Source: Ceratodon purpureus
Taxonomy: Eukaryota > Streptophyta > Bryopsida > Pseudoditrichales > Ditrichaceae
Direction of reading: 5' to 3'
Length of the DNA stretch: 64,000 nucleotides
Assembly: GCA_014871385.1 (NCBI GenBank)
Contig: CM026431.1
Coordinates: 16,837,657 to 16,901,656 of the forward strand
Below are positions 36,054 through 47,585 of the stretch, one piece after another. The notes beneath the pieces are model-generated. The model ran no database searches and was not told the origin of the DNA. It saw only the letters and a program-made list of their open reading frames with translations. The stretch's first letter is position 1. Each line of letters starts with the position of its first letter. Position numbers and translations under genes: made by a program.

Positions 36054-37104
36054 CCATCATATAAAATCCTACTTGCTTCTTCACGGTATTAAAACCCAAT
36101 TCTCCTTGACTTGTACCTTTGTCCCGAAGGCCAATACACAATTTGTTATGGTCGTAGTCTATGTTCATGACTTGAATTCCATCGGTACTCCAACTTCGAG
36201 TAAACACGTGGAAAGCATATCAAGAAAATAATTCAAAATGAAACTACAAAGACGCTCATGTTATTGTCTAGATCTCCAAATCAAACATTTGGTAGATGAC
36301 ATCTTCCTACTCTATCAGCAAATATATGTCAAGAAGCTCCTACACACCTTCAATATAGAGAATGCTAACGCACTTGCGGCGCCTCTGATGGCCATGAGCA
36401 AGAGAGATGAAGATCAATATGGATCTACAAAAGCTGAGGTAGAGGAGGTCAACAATAACGAGTCCTTAGCAACTGTGGAAGCCCTTCTCTACTTTGCAAG
36501 AAATATGGGCCAAGACATCAATTTTGTAGTTAGCATCTTCGTAAGACACAACGAAAGACCTTTGGAGCGACACTAGCATAGAATGAAGCACCTGCTGAGC
36601 TATCTGCGAGAGAGAGAAGATCGCAGACTTCACTTCTGCAAGGGCACCTACAACAACATCCTAGGCTACGCGGACTCTTGTTTCAAACGAACCGAGTCTC
36701 TAACAGATTTCAAACCGAATACATCTTTATAAAAAATGGAGCACCATTTTTTGTGGCGCTTAATTTTGTAGACAATTACCGCAACCTTCACCTATTATGT
36801 AGAACTGCTCGTGTTTCATGAGGCATCATGCAAAGCTCCCTAGCTCTGGACAATGCAAGAAGCCTCCTTCCAGATGTCCGTATTCGAGCTCGTCGACAAG
36901 CCCATCACCCTTCTTGAAGGCATCGAGGCGTGCATTCTACAAGTGTCATTGGGATTTATCAATGGAGACAGAGTCAAACATATGAGCCTCTGTATATTTG
37001 GATATACGAAGGACCACATTGAGATGAAGGAAATCGAAGTGCGGAAAGTTGCCTCGGCGGAGAACATTGCAGACGTCTTCATCAAGGCATTGCTAACCTT
37101 TTAG
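36054..37104 (+). pseudogene. Ty1/copia pol remnant, RT to RNase H
   Basis: Continues the copia frame broken by the Gypsy: HIKSYLL, VVYVHDLNSIGTPTSS (family YVDDLNIIGT, catalytic DD lost), LYQQIYVKKLLHTFNIENA, and ALLYFARNMGQDINFVV. The RNase H end follows: ILGYADSCFKRTESLTDF and, after a frame change, GFINGDRVKHMSLCIF and VASAENIADVFIKAL. Several stops and frameshifts make it a dead fragment. No copia LTR could be delimited downstream. Confidence 0.85.
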
Positions 37105-37842
37105 TATCGGAAACTTATTGTAGTCGCAAATATGAAAACACTATTTTAGTTAGATAGCGATGGGTGACTTTAGTTTTTTTCTTCACACATAGATGTTTTT
37201 TAACAAAGAAAGCCATCGTTTGAAGAGGAGTATTAAGACAAGATGAATGCTCATCCATTTGCTTCTAGGATCCCCTCCACTACGTAGTTAATTATACAAT
37301 TCACACATTGGATTTATGCTTAATCACCTATACTTTAGTGCAAATTAAGATTTGATTGGAACATAGCTATTTATTTAATGCATTGTCTTTTGTATTGAGT
37401 GTTGTCACCCTCAAGTTATAATCCCAACTTGAGTTAGGCAAGTTTGGCTTTCTTTTGCTGGTCATTCTTTGTTGTCTGTTTGAATCTCCAATCATAAATA
37501 GAGTGTAAAAACTTTGAAGAACAAATTTTGGTATAAAATGTGGAGTTTGTATGAGTTTGCAAAAGTAGCTGTTTAGTAGAGAGTTGTGAGAGAGGGAGAG
37601 GGGGAGGAATAGGAGGGGCAATGGCAATGGCAATGGGCAGGAATGAGAGATGGGGGGTGACACGTGGCGGAAGGGAAGGGAATGCAACTGGCTGGGGAGG
37701 GGAGGGGAGGGCAGGGCAGGGCAGGGCAGGGCAGGGCAGGGCAGGGAGCCTGAGGGAAGGAGGGAAGGAGGGAAGGGAAGGGAGGACCGTGCTCCCCCTG
37801 GGCTCTGGGCTCTGGGCTCTGGGCTCTGGGCTCCCCTCCCCC

Positions 37843-37878
<36 letters not shown>

Positions 37879-37974
37879 CTCCACTTCTCTCCCCAGTGCC
37901 AGTTGCCTCTCTCGCCACTTCTCTCTGTTTTCTTCTCTCTCTCCCTTCGCCCCGCCCCACCCCATCCAGCATCC
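37105..37974. other. Upstream region of the 37975 gene, microsatellite-rich
   Basis: AT-rich to about 37590, then sharply GC-rich. Three stacked arrays occur: GGGCA at 37709-37746, GGGCTCT at 37800-37833 and CAGG at 37843-37879. This should be the promoter and 5' UTR of the following gene. Long minus-strand frames here are compositional. Confidence 0.6.
37709..37746 (+). repeat. GGGCA microsatellite
   Basis: About seven to eight GGGCA units, G triplets on the coding strand of the downstream gene, with G-quadruplex potential. The same unit recurs near QSOX and upstream of AN. Confidence 0.9.
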
Positions 37975-39838
37975 ATGGCTCTGAGATCGCATTCCGACCG
38001 TGCTGCTGCTGCACCACCCTCCCCCCGGCACTCCCCCCCGCCCCCGGCGCCCTCCCCCGGACCCCCCCACTCCCAGTCCTCTCGCTCGCATTCCACCTCC
38101 TCGCTTCCCCCATCCTCATCCCTCGGTGCTCACGTTATGCACATCGCCTCGGGCGTTCTCCACACCGCCTGGCAGCACTCCAGCACCATTCTCCGCTTTG
38201 ACTTGCGCCAGTCTCTCACCTTCCGCCCTCCTACGCGCCGCCGCTCCCACTCCCTTCGCACACGCCCTGCTCTTCCCGGGGCCTCTGTGTCTTCCGGTGG
38301 CCCCTTGTATGGCGGGGACGCCAACGGATATGGCTATGATGCCGCCGACGACGACGAGTACATTGCCAAGGATGCGTCTCTCTTTGGCAGCATTCGCGGT
38401 GGCGGTGCCCGTGTGAAGCTCATGCAGGTCAGTCAGTGAAATGCCTAATTGGGACAATTCGGCCAATGTCGCTTCATGCTCACTAGTTTCCTTACGTATC
38501 CAGTCATTTCATGTTTGAAAAATAGTCGAATCTTGATTGGTTCGTGTCTCTGCATCGTCTATCATGTCTTCTATAGAGACAAGCATGTTGGTGCTCTGAA
38601 GATTCCTGCAGACTCCACGATGCTCCGAACCTTGCTATTCAAGGCTCGGAGATAGTTTTCGTTGGTAGACGTTCTCTAAGACACTACGGGAATCTCAATT
38701 GCCAGTACCCAGCCGTTCTGTTTTGGGGCTGACGATCAGGGATCCCACTCCATGGCGCGACTAGCTGTGTAGCGCATTTCAATACTTCGAAACATACATT
38801 CATGTGCTGTAAAATGTAATTAGTGGTTCCACTAGTTGGACGCTCAGTTGCTATCTTGATCACCAAGTCGCCTTTGAAACCCCTGTCTTTATAATTTTTA
38901 TATAGCTTGTAATATATGCTTGGACACTCATGCTGCCAATAATTTCTGATTGCCAGGCTTGCGACCGTGGTTAGACATATCACTCATTTTCATCACATGC
39001 TAAAATTTTGAATGGCAGGTTTGGGATTTTCCACATAGGGAGGAAGGTGAGGAAAAGAATCCGTGGGATGTCAATTTCGGTTTTGGAGCCAATGTGGTGA
39101 TGGATCAAGGTCGAGTAGAGCCCAAGTTTCGGTTGCGAGCACAGCATGTGGCGTTGCATCTCCTTCCGGAGCCAGCCTTAGAAATGAGGGGGAAGTGGCC
39201 GCTTGGGGACACCAATCTTGCGGTCTATGCGCGATACAGGTTAGTTCAAGCAGAGCTCTTGGTAACAGCCTAGGTCTGGTCAGTTGTCGTAAGCTTGAGT
39301 ATGCTCATGTACTTTTGGTTGTGGGCATGTGCAGGGTGCCTATTGCAGGTTTAGGAAGATTTTGGGAATCAACTAACGCGCGTTTGATGATCAACCTCTT
39401 TCATCCTTTAGGGACAGGCGTACATCTAACCCCTCAAGGTGAGCATTTTCTTTCAAATTCTAGTGTTAGTGACAAGCTTGTGGTCTTGGAGTATTTTCAT
39501 AAACGTCGAGTTGGAGGAATGCGTTGTACAAGCTTCCAGCCAGCTGAAATTACAGTTTAGTGCTGACGATGCAATATTTTGTAACTTTGTGACGGGGACT
39601 CCTACTTCCATTTTAGAGAATGCTTGCTGTTGGTTAAGAGTGTTTCCAGCCACCTCATCATTTGAAGCATGAACCTGCAGGGGTGCAATTTGACGATCAC
39701 GTGTTTCAACTATCGAAATTCACGACCATGCGAGTGGCAGCAGCTGTAGATTTTCCGCGACAGTTCCCATTGCAAGACGGAGAACAACCTTTCGGATTAA
39801 GAGTAACGCGGCTTGGGCTAAGATCAAAAATATTTTAG
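37975..39838 (+). CDS. Unrecognised spliced gene, plant-conserved type
   Basis: Four exons with consistent phase: 37975-38427, 39019-39239, 39335-39438, 39681-39838, giving 311 aa. The first 100 residues are Ser/Pro/Arg-rich and low in complexity. The segment after DDDEYIAKDASLFGS is well ordered, with alternating hydrophobic residues suggesting many beta strands: VWDFPHREEGEEKNPWDVN, FRLRAQHVALHLLPEP, DTNLAVYARYRVPIAGLGRF, INLFHPLGTGVHLTP, GLRVTRLGLRSKIF. I believe it belongs to a plant family of unknown function but cannot name it with confidence. No catalytic motif or membrane helix is evident. The Arg/Ser/Pro-rich N-terminus could be a plastid transit peptide, which with the beta-rich body would fit an envelope or thylakoid-associated protein, but this is speculation. 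It converges on the AN gene, 0.9 kb away. Confidence 0.8.
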
Positions 39839-40734
39839 ATTGAAGAGCATGAAGTCTCTGGAATGTGCAATACCTGACCCTGTAACATATACCTCGTTAG
39901 GAACAGATACATGTTCATTTTGCCCAAAATCTGGGTGTGTACGGGAAGTGGAAACTGTAGTTAATATTGAAATGAAGACACCGTTTCCTACATGTTGTAA
40001 CATCGCGAATGGCGACAGCTGATTGGACGGTTGTTCCATTCTATCAATAGTGAAATTTGCACATGTTAACAAATTGAAACTATATATACCGTGCGTCCTG
40101 ATGTGGACACGCCGTCTATGCTTACAGTTTTGCTGCTTCTGTTCAATAAGATGCCTTTCTAACTCAAGAAGAGTCATCTGTAGCAATGACAATCTGCTTG
40201 TCCCTGATTATCACACGATTGCAATCCAGAAAGAATTGTAATATATTCAAGTCTAATTAATCAAATACAGATGCGACATCTTCGTCATGACATGTCATAA
40301 GCAAATCAATAGGTTTAGCTACGCTGCAGCATTATGTTGAACATTCCAGTTAATTTTCATAGCAGATAGGAGCACTCACATGATCCATCATTCAGAAAAT
40401 AGTTTCAGTACGCATCATAACTACCGCCATTCTAATGGTCGGCTGTTCCCTCGTTCACTCCCAAACATAGCTATATAGACGGATCTCATAAGTTAATCGC
40501 TCTCATACCAGAACTGAAACAAGCAGACAACTTTAGAACCATTTGTACTTTTACTTCACATGTTCATGAAAAAATGAAACAAATAATCCGCTTGGGGTAA
40601 CAAGCCTCGCTTGCGAATGGCAAGGTCCACATTGCTGTAATAAGATGCACACAAAAGTACCACAAAAGGTTTTGAATTATGTGGTCCAGTAAATGATGTC
40701 ACTGAATTTATAACTAAATAACAAGAAGCCACAC
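39839..40734. other. Convergent intergenic region
   Basis: Holds the 3' flanks of the unknown gene (plus) and of AN (minus). No further gene was seen. Confidence 0.6.
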
Positions 40735-43700
40735 TCAGCTGAGCCAGCGCGCAATGCCATCTTCTTCACCAACAGCTGCAAGGATCTTCATGGATACTTG
40801 CATAGTTACCTGCACATTTTGAACATAGTTACACACGCTGATAAACTTGTGGTGCCTCAAAGATTCAAGTACGCTATGGGTGTACGCCCTAAGGTATATC
40901 CTAAAACTTAGACGCTAAAACTACATGAGAGGGTTGCATTAACTATCCCAGCACGGAGAAAGTAAAAACTTATTGAAGAGTGAAGATAACTCACGGAGCG
41001 AAATCTGCTGTTGGTTAAACTGCAGTTATCAAGGTGACGACCTTCCACAATCCAGCTTTCCCACACATCAAATGTATGGTTAACAAATACCAGCTCCAGC
41101 TTCTTGTTAGCCTGCATCCCACCATATGTGAGAATGATGCCCACGACCATCGTCACTAATGCAGATGAATCTAGATGTTGGAACCAAAGTAACAAACTAG
41201 AGTGCAGCTGCCTGCGTTAAAAAGGACGGACTCTTCAAACGAGATGAGAGAATTCATAATGGGACCTAGAGGAAATAAATCTGACCTGCAGAAGCTTGCC
41301 ACCGGCTGCTAAGGATCGAAGACCAATGCGATCCTGCAAAATAAAATAGGGCATGAGTGGTATGTGCAGGGACAGTGGAGAAGGAGAAGAATCACGAGGG
41401 GACATGGAGAACACGGAGAGGAGAGCAGACGTACCCGATTCCGAACCACAACAAGGAATTGCGAGGCCGGGTCGCGGGGGGTGACATCGAACATGATGTC
41501 TAAGCACCATCCTCGGCCAGGTCCACGTTGGCGAGCCACGTAGTACCCACCGCCAGGCACTGCATGCAAAGCGATGACATAGCCCTCCTTGAGCTGATCG
41601 ATCGCAAAGCCCATGGACGCCATGCCCGTCACTTGCTCCCGCCCACTCATCAATGGTGGCACCTCTATTATCGCCTTGAGGTTGCCCTCCCGTGGGGACC
41701 CAAATCGAGCCTCCGAGTTATTGGGCCTGCTCTCACGCGCACTGCCGCCAACACTCGCTCCTGCACTGGCACTAGCACCTGCGCCCTGATCATCTCGGGA
41801 TGGTGCAATCCAGTCTATCTCTCGATCTTGCACTTGGAACGAGTCCAGGTTATGCTGCGACTTCCTCCGTCCGGACCGCTTCTTCGCCTTCTTTCCTGAC
41901 CCTCTGCCTTGATTACCATATCCCGCCTCATGTTGCTTCAAACTCGGACTTTCTAGGCCTGAATCCTGACCTAGCGAACGCGTATCCTGCGCCTGAAACA
42001 CCATCTGGCTCGGCCTATACTCTGATCCGGACGTCGTCACCTCATCTGGATGATGCTTCGGCTCTTCCTCTCTCATGCTCTCCTTCACACTCTCGGCACG
42101 AACTTCTTGCGTGAATGTGTCATAATACTCGTCGTCATCCGAGTTGGCAACGTCTGCAGCTATTGCACCTGTGACCAGATACGACCGCACTACTGCCACA
42201 GCTTTCTCCCGGATTTCTAGCCACACCTCCTCACTGTACTCTGCACTACGAGGTAGGACTAACACGTTTTGCATTTCCCTCACCTGCCACCACCGTTACA
42301 CCAGTTCAACAGGTTGCTTCACTTAACAACGGTTTCAGCAATTGCTTCAGATCAACATCCACACCGTAACCCTAATTTTCTGTCGACTCTACTTGAGGAT
42401 TGTCGAACACGAAAACTATCCAAATGTCCAAACCCAACAAGCTTTCATAAAAGGCACACAAGGCAAGGAAAGGAGCACTGTACCCAAGCTTCTAGCCAGT
42501 GAGGACCCTCCACACCGTCTAATGCACAACCTGCCAACTTGCCATCGATGATTGCCTGCTTGACTGCACAATCATCGAGCAAATGGCTACTACTCGTATT
42601 CACCAGAATTGCACCTGCAAGACAGATTCAGCTCGCATTCAGATGCTTGCCGAAATGGTACCAGACAGCAAACATCATTTCCTTAGCTCTCAGGTATCCT
42701 CGAGTTATATATTTTAGTGTGGCAGATGCCTCAAAAACACTGACTTTGAATGAAGCAGATGACTGCAGCAATATGCTGGATCACAGTACAAGGTTTAAAT
42801 TTAAGAGTGGTCATTCAGTAGTACCTCGCTTCATAGATTCTAGAGATTCGGGATTGATAAGCTGCACAGTATCGTTGGTGAGAGCACAATGAAGAGAGAC
42901 GATGTCACTGGAAGCAAGCAGCTCTTTCAAGCTGTTGACTTTCTTTGCAGCGACCGGAAGGCGTCTCTTGCTTCCATGTTGTGCTTCGACATTCTGCGCA
43001 TCACAACAGAGTCAGCTAACATCACTGTGAGCATGCGTTTGGAGAGAGGGAGGACCCTTACAGAAGAGCTGTGGACATGGACGACCCTGACCTATTCTGG
43101 ATTCCTCGCGCGGGGGACGAACAAAGAAGAGAAGCATCACCTCGGGGTCGAAATACACAACCACCATGCGGAAGGCGAGGCTCCGAACGGCCACAGCGCA
43201 TGCCGTGGCAGAGGCGCCGACGATGCCCAGCACCAAGCCTTTGCAACGATGCATCCCGGTGCACACGGACTGCGTGGTGCCAAGCCACCCCGCTGCACTG
43301 GCGTGCCCTTTGCGGGCCAAGACATGCGTGTGGCGCAGCAGACCTAGGATCAACGCCAAAGTGGTGTCCGCCACCTCTTCCACGCGCTTGCTGTCCACAT
43401 GAATCAATTGGAGTCCCAGCTCCGAGGCCAGCGCCGAGTCGACGGCCTTGTCCACGCAGCTCAAGCATAGGATAAGCTGCCAGGGTTTCAGTCTCCGCTG
43501 AGCTGCGCCGGGCAGATATGCTAAAGACGACGTCAACACCGCCATGGCGCCCTCGATCTTCCCTTCCGTCACTTGCGTTAACCCTACATGGCGAAACTCA
43601 GCAATGCCCGCCAGCGCGTCCTGCTCTAGACGGCAGTGCTCCAGGCAGTTCAGGGCCACCACCAGCGGCAATGCATGCGCCTCCCTCTCGACCATCGCCG

Positions 43701-43866
43701 AATCTCTCTGCTGCCACTGCTGTGAGCCCCCCGTCATTGTAAATATTGCACCGTTCTCTGTCACGGCAACATCATCGGAGCTCCGTCGTGGCAGCGGTAG
43801 CGATGGCGCCCCAGTCAGCGCTCGCATTCCCGTCATTCCCACGGGACCTCGAGTGCCCGTGCCCAT
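40735..43866 (-). CDS. AN: ANGUSTIFOLIA, plant CtBP/BARS-like protein
   Basis: AN is the plant member of the CtBP/BARS family, acting in polar cell expansion, microtubule arrangement and TGN or stress-granule biology. Seven exons in phase encode about 704 aa: 43141-43866, 42825-42993, 42484-42614, 41435-42283, 41286-41333, 40995-41111, 40735-40809. Key stretches are VVALNCLEHCRLEQDALAG, LAYLPGAAQRRLKPWQLILC, ADTTLALILGLLRHTHVL, LGIVGAS (a degenerate nucleotide-binding loop, about residue 210), SDIVSLHCALTNDT, LVNTSSSHLLDDCAVKQ, GCALDGVEGPHWLEAW and RSAEYSEEVWLEIREKA. The plant-specific C-terminal extension has a nuclear-localisation-type GKKAKKRSGRRK (about 471-482) and the conserved end DRIGLRSLAAGGKLLQ, LELVFVNHTFDVWESW, DGIARWLS. 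The first in-frame ATG gives an N-terminus some 55-60 residues longer than Arabidopsis AN; a start near MVEREAHALP would match better. Confidence 0.95.
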
Positions 43867-45090
43867 GCTCCGCCTCCGCCTCCGCCTCCGCCGTCAACCC
43901 CGCCTGGATGATGATGCTCACAGCAGCAGGCCGCTGTCGGCAAGGGGTCGCACGGTTCCAAATCCAGTTTCGCCCCGGGCTCGTCAGATCTCGGCATTCA
44001 GTGCCTCCGCGGAATGCACACAGGGCCCATCGGGCGGCCCCTCGCCTGCTACCCGAGAGCCCAACATCATCTAAAGGGATTTCTCCGAGAGCACTGCACG
44101 GTCTCTCCCCACTAAGTTACCTTATTGTCCTTGACTTCCTCCAAGCTGCGCGCGGCTACTGCGCAAACGCGATGTTGCCGCCGAGTGCAGGAAAGCAATA
44201 AACACGGGCCTCCCGAAACAGGGGAAATGTAAGTAGTATCTAGAATCTCTCCAGGATCACCATGCTCTGGAAGTCGACAATGCCAAAAATCCTGGTCAGC
44301 GGCGGGGGCACGACGCTCAAAGGAAGAGTGCCTGCGAAGAAGAGCCACCATCATGAAATGCAAACCCTGTGCAGGTGCAGCAGCAGCACTTGATGATGCC
44401 ACAGCACGTGCCGTCGTAATTACAGTGACCCTCCATTCAGGATTCAGCAACCTTGCGTGACGCCCTACTTTACTTTACTCTACACAACGGTGCACGCAGC
44501 AGGGCAGGGCAGGGCAGGGCAGGACCGAGACAGAGGCAAACGCCAACTTGTTAGTGGAGAGTAGGATCGCACACACAAAGACGACAGTAGGTGACACGGT
44601 CAGAGAGACTGAGTGAAGAGCTAAGCGCTTCGCACGGGAGGGGAAAGAGGGGAGAGAGAGAGCTTGAGAGAGAGCGAGAGAGAGAGAAAGAGGATCGATG
44701 CGCTCTCCTTTGCGGACCGTTCCGTAATTGGGAATTTGGGACGACGAGGGAATCCATCCACTGCACGTGGGGTTGGGGTCGGGTGAGGTGGAGCGTGGCC
44801 GCGATCAATGCGAACTCACGCATTTACTCACTCACTCGACCATGACAAGACACTGGACAGGACTCGGGACTCGGGACTCGAGTCGGGACTCGGGACTCGG
44901 GGGTCACTTCACTTCGCGGCGGAGGGAGGGAGTGACTCCTGCCACTAAGTTGGGTTGCCGTCACTCGCGAGTGAGTCATTCATGGCGCCATTCATTCATT
45001 CATTCCATTCATTCCATTCATTCCATTCCATTCCATTGCATGACTCGCCATATGATGCCCACCACCATTCCGCGACCTCGACCTGTACAA

Positions 45091-45153
45091 GGGAAGGGAA
45101 GGGAAGGGAAGGGAAGGGAAGGGAAGGGAAGGGAAGGGAAGGGAAGGGAAGGG
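45091..45153 (+). repeat. GGGAA microsatellite
   Basis: Twelve perfect GGGAA units followed by GGG. Confidence 0.95.
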
Positions 45154-45252
45154 CTGCTGACGCTGAGGACCGCGCCACGCAACCCTCGGCACTGCTTTCG
45201 GCGGACTCAGCTTCCACTGGATGGATCATGGATCATGGTCCATGGACATCAT

Positions 45253-45308
45253 ATGGATGCCATTCCATGCCCCGGCCCACATGGATGCCATTCCATGCCC
45301 CGGCCCAC
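45253..45308. repeat. Exact 28-bp tandem duplication
   Basis: 45253-45280 repeats identically at 45281-45308 (starts ATGGATGCC, ends CCGGCCCAC). Only two copies. Confidence 0.95.
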
Positions 45309-45355
45309 CCCCAGTGCCCACCCCCACGGCACTAACTTAGTACTGCTGCGACTAA

Positions 45356-45773
45356 GAGCATCTCCACCCGTGGCTCCCAACGCCACCAGTGGAGACTGCT
45401 CTGGCGTGGTTATTTCAGGGCCCTGCGGCACTTGGCCCGCCCACTCCCCCACCCAGCCCCGGCCCTCCCTTCCTCCCTCACTGATTTTGGTGACATTTTA
45501 AGCTCATGGCCCCCACTGCACATACCTCGAAATTGCTCCCCTTTGTATTTCATCTCTCTCATCTAAACTGCCTTTCCAAAAAAATCAGTACCTCAGGAAA
45601 ACTAGGCGCCCTGTGAGGAGAGGAGAAGCACGGTAGGCTACCGTTTGGAGAGGTTGAGGGCCGTGGCCTGCCTGGGCGGGTCAGCTTCAGGGTCATGGGT
45701 GGGGGGCGGGGAGGCTCAGGCCCGAGCGCTGGTGCCGTTTGGCACTCCGGCCTGCGAGCCAGTGGAGATGCTC
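45356..45773. mobile_element. Tourist-like (PIF/Harbinger) MITE
   Basis: Both ends read GAGCATCTCCAC (left at 45356; right, reverse complement, from 45773), flanked by TAA (45353-45355, 45774-45776). The 418-bp interior is GC-rich and non-coding. GAGCATCTCCA-type ends with 3-bp TAA/TTA duplications are common among plant Harbinger MITEs. Confidence 0.75.
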
Positions 45774-45842
45774 TAAGTTCGTCTGGGATTGGAACTGGGA
45801 CTGGGACTGGGACCCAGCGGAGCGGAGCTTGTAAGTTGGTAA

Positions 45843-46259
45843 AGGTATGTTCCCACTTGGCCTTAGAGGGGGTCTTAGGAGGGGGTGTTATCTCCATTAA
45901 AAAGTGTGTGTTCCCACCTACATGCATTAGTAATTACCAATCCTACATGGATGTCCACATGGCACACTTTCAAGAGTGGGTATTAGTTAATATTTAAGAA
46001 GACAAAAGAGCTTTGAGAGATAATAGGCAATACTTATGGGGCCTCCAATATTGGAAAAATTCTCTAGTTTTCCTCTCATAAGAGTGGTCTTATGTATTGT
46101 CCCATTTGGAGGACCATTACATAATCCCCTTCCTATTGATAAGGCCTTTACGAACCTCATTGATTACACCTTTTCCAAAAAGAAAGCATTGCTCCCCAAA
46201 TTGTGGAGTTGTTAAATTTTTAAGCATGCTCTTTGCTAAGGCCAAGTGCGAATGGGCCT
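45843..46259. mobile_element. Tourist-like MITE with ends resembling the resident Harbinger
   Basis: A 417-bp element flanked by TAA (45840-45842, 46260-46262). The inverted termini share CACTTGGCCTTAG and the leading AGG, with about 18 of 23 positions matching. The left end (GGTATGTTCCCACTTGGC) can be aligned with the left end of the Harbinger at 12336 (GGTACATCCGGACTTGGC). No coding frame. Confidence 0.65.
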
Positions 46260-47585
46260 TAAGTAAGCTTAACTTATACCGGGTATAAGTATAAAGTTCG
46301 CCGTCCGTCGACACATTTCCCTCAGGCTGGCATTTCACTGGAATTTCTGTCCCTAGGCTGCCATCGATCATCACAGCCTTCTAATTTAGAAGCAGCGACC
46401 TCTGCGGAGTCCGGCTGTATAACTTAGTACGGTTTCCAAGGCGCCCGCAACAATTGCTTCAGCAATTTCAGCATCGTGGCCCACGGCCTCCGCCTCCGGG
46501 GTTCATTGTTTCCACGTAAGTTGCCACTGCTGGTGGGCTCCAGTGCAGCAGCTGTTGTTGTTGTTGTTGTTGTTGTTGCTGTTGCTGCTGCTGCTGCTGT
46601 TGTTGCTGTTGTTGCTGCTGGTGCTGGTGCTGTTGCTGCTGTTGGGTTTCGCATCCCACAAGGCAGCTCTCGGCTCATCCATCCCCAGCCTGCCTTTCAG
46701 TTGTCCCTTCAACGCACAGCATTCTCTTTTTCTGTCTGGTGGCTCTTTGCGTCTGCGCCGCCCCCGTCTGCCCCGAACCATCTTCCGGATCCTCCGATTG
46801 TTTCTCCGTCTCTGGGCACGGCTTCCCCAATCGCTTCTCCGCACTTCGGCTGGACAGTGCAGTGTGATCCTTGGTGCCACGGCACAGGTCCGCGGCTGCG
46901 ACGGAGCCTTCACTAGTCATGTCGTTCTGAGGAGCCTGGTATGCGTGTGAATGCCCAGATCAGCGGGCGCCGCGCTCTCTGCTTTTCATCGGCGTCGACT
47001 TCTTTCCTCGTTTTGTCGCACTGCAGATTCTTCTACAGCAGCCTTTCGCAATCCAGCTCTGAGCGTGTTTTACAGGGTTGCGGATGTAGAATGGACTAGA
47101 GAGAGAACGAAAAAGAATATTTCGAAAGGACAATCTGGGCAGTGGACTTGTTGCTCTGGATATTTTGTTGCATCGTCGATGCATCACTCTTCCTCGCATT
47201 TGCAAGATTTCGCAGGCAGGGGTTTCGCTACCATGACTCATGTAGAATGGCGGGAGTGGCTTTGATTTTGGAATGTGGAATTCGAGCTCTGGGCTAGATC
47301 CCTGGGGAGAATGGATCGTGTCTTTGCGTATGCCCGCCCCCAATCAATCCTTGCTTCGGTCTCGTAGTCCCAAGGATCGTGTCTTGGAGTGTGCCGTAGG
47401 GACAGATGGTGGTTGCTGATGCCTCGGATCGTGATCAAAGTGTGTTAGGAAGCAAAGGCTGAGTGGAGCATTCATTCCGTTGCTTATGTATAAACCCCTG
47501 GGATAAACCCCAGTTCTTGGGCTTCAGGCATGGGAGCTGCGTGTTGCATTGGCGATGTCATGTAGCGAGTAGTTACACCGCAGCC
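46260..47585. other. Upstream region of the METTL13-like gene
   Basis: No gene is called. It contains a small near-perfect palindrome (ACTTATACC / GGTATAAGT around 46271-46289) and a TTG/CTG trinucleotide array at about 46550-46645. That array produces poly-Leu and poly-Gln frames that are not genes. The promoter and 5' UTR of the next gene should lie in the last few hundred bases. Confidence 0.55.
46550..46645. repeat. TTG/CTG trinucleotide microsatellite
   Basis: About 32 triplets of TTG, CTG and a few GTG. Read on the minus strand they give Gln-rich and Asn-rich frames. Confidence 0.9.

Larger units (their letters stand above)
43867..45352. other. AN upstream region with microsatellites
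   Basis: No gene is called. It contains GGGCA repeats (about 44500-44523), AG-rich repeats (about 44654-44692), ATTC/ATTCC repeats (about 44987-45037), a GGGAA array (45091-45153) and a 28-bp exact tandem duplication (45253-45308). The AN promoter lies here. A 112-codon minus-strand Ala-rich frame at 44112-44450 is not supported. Confidence 0.55.

Noticed and set aside
37367..38119. Minus-strand frames up to 250 codons over the 37975 gene start
   Set aside because: They translate microsatellites (CAGG, GGGCA, GGGCTCT) and oppose a well-supported gene.
44112..44450. 112-codon Ala-rich frame upstream of AN
   Set aside because: No splice link to AN with a conserved product and no recognisable family.
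45253..45308. 28-bp direct repeats considered as a CRISPR-like array
   Set aside because: Only two adjacent copies, no spacers, in a plant nuclear context; it is a simple tandem duplication.
46424..46950. Poly-Gln and poly-Leu frames on both strands
   Set aside because: Pure products of a trinucleotide microsatellite; no conserved sequence around it.
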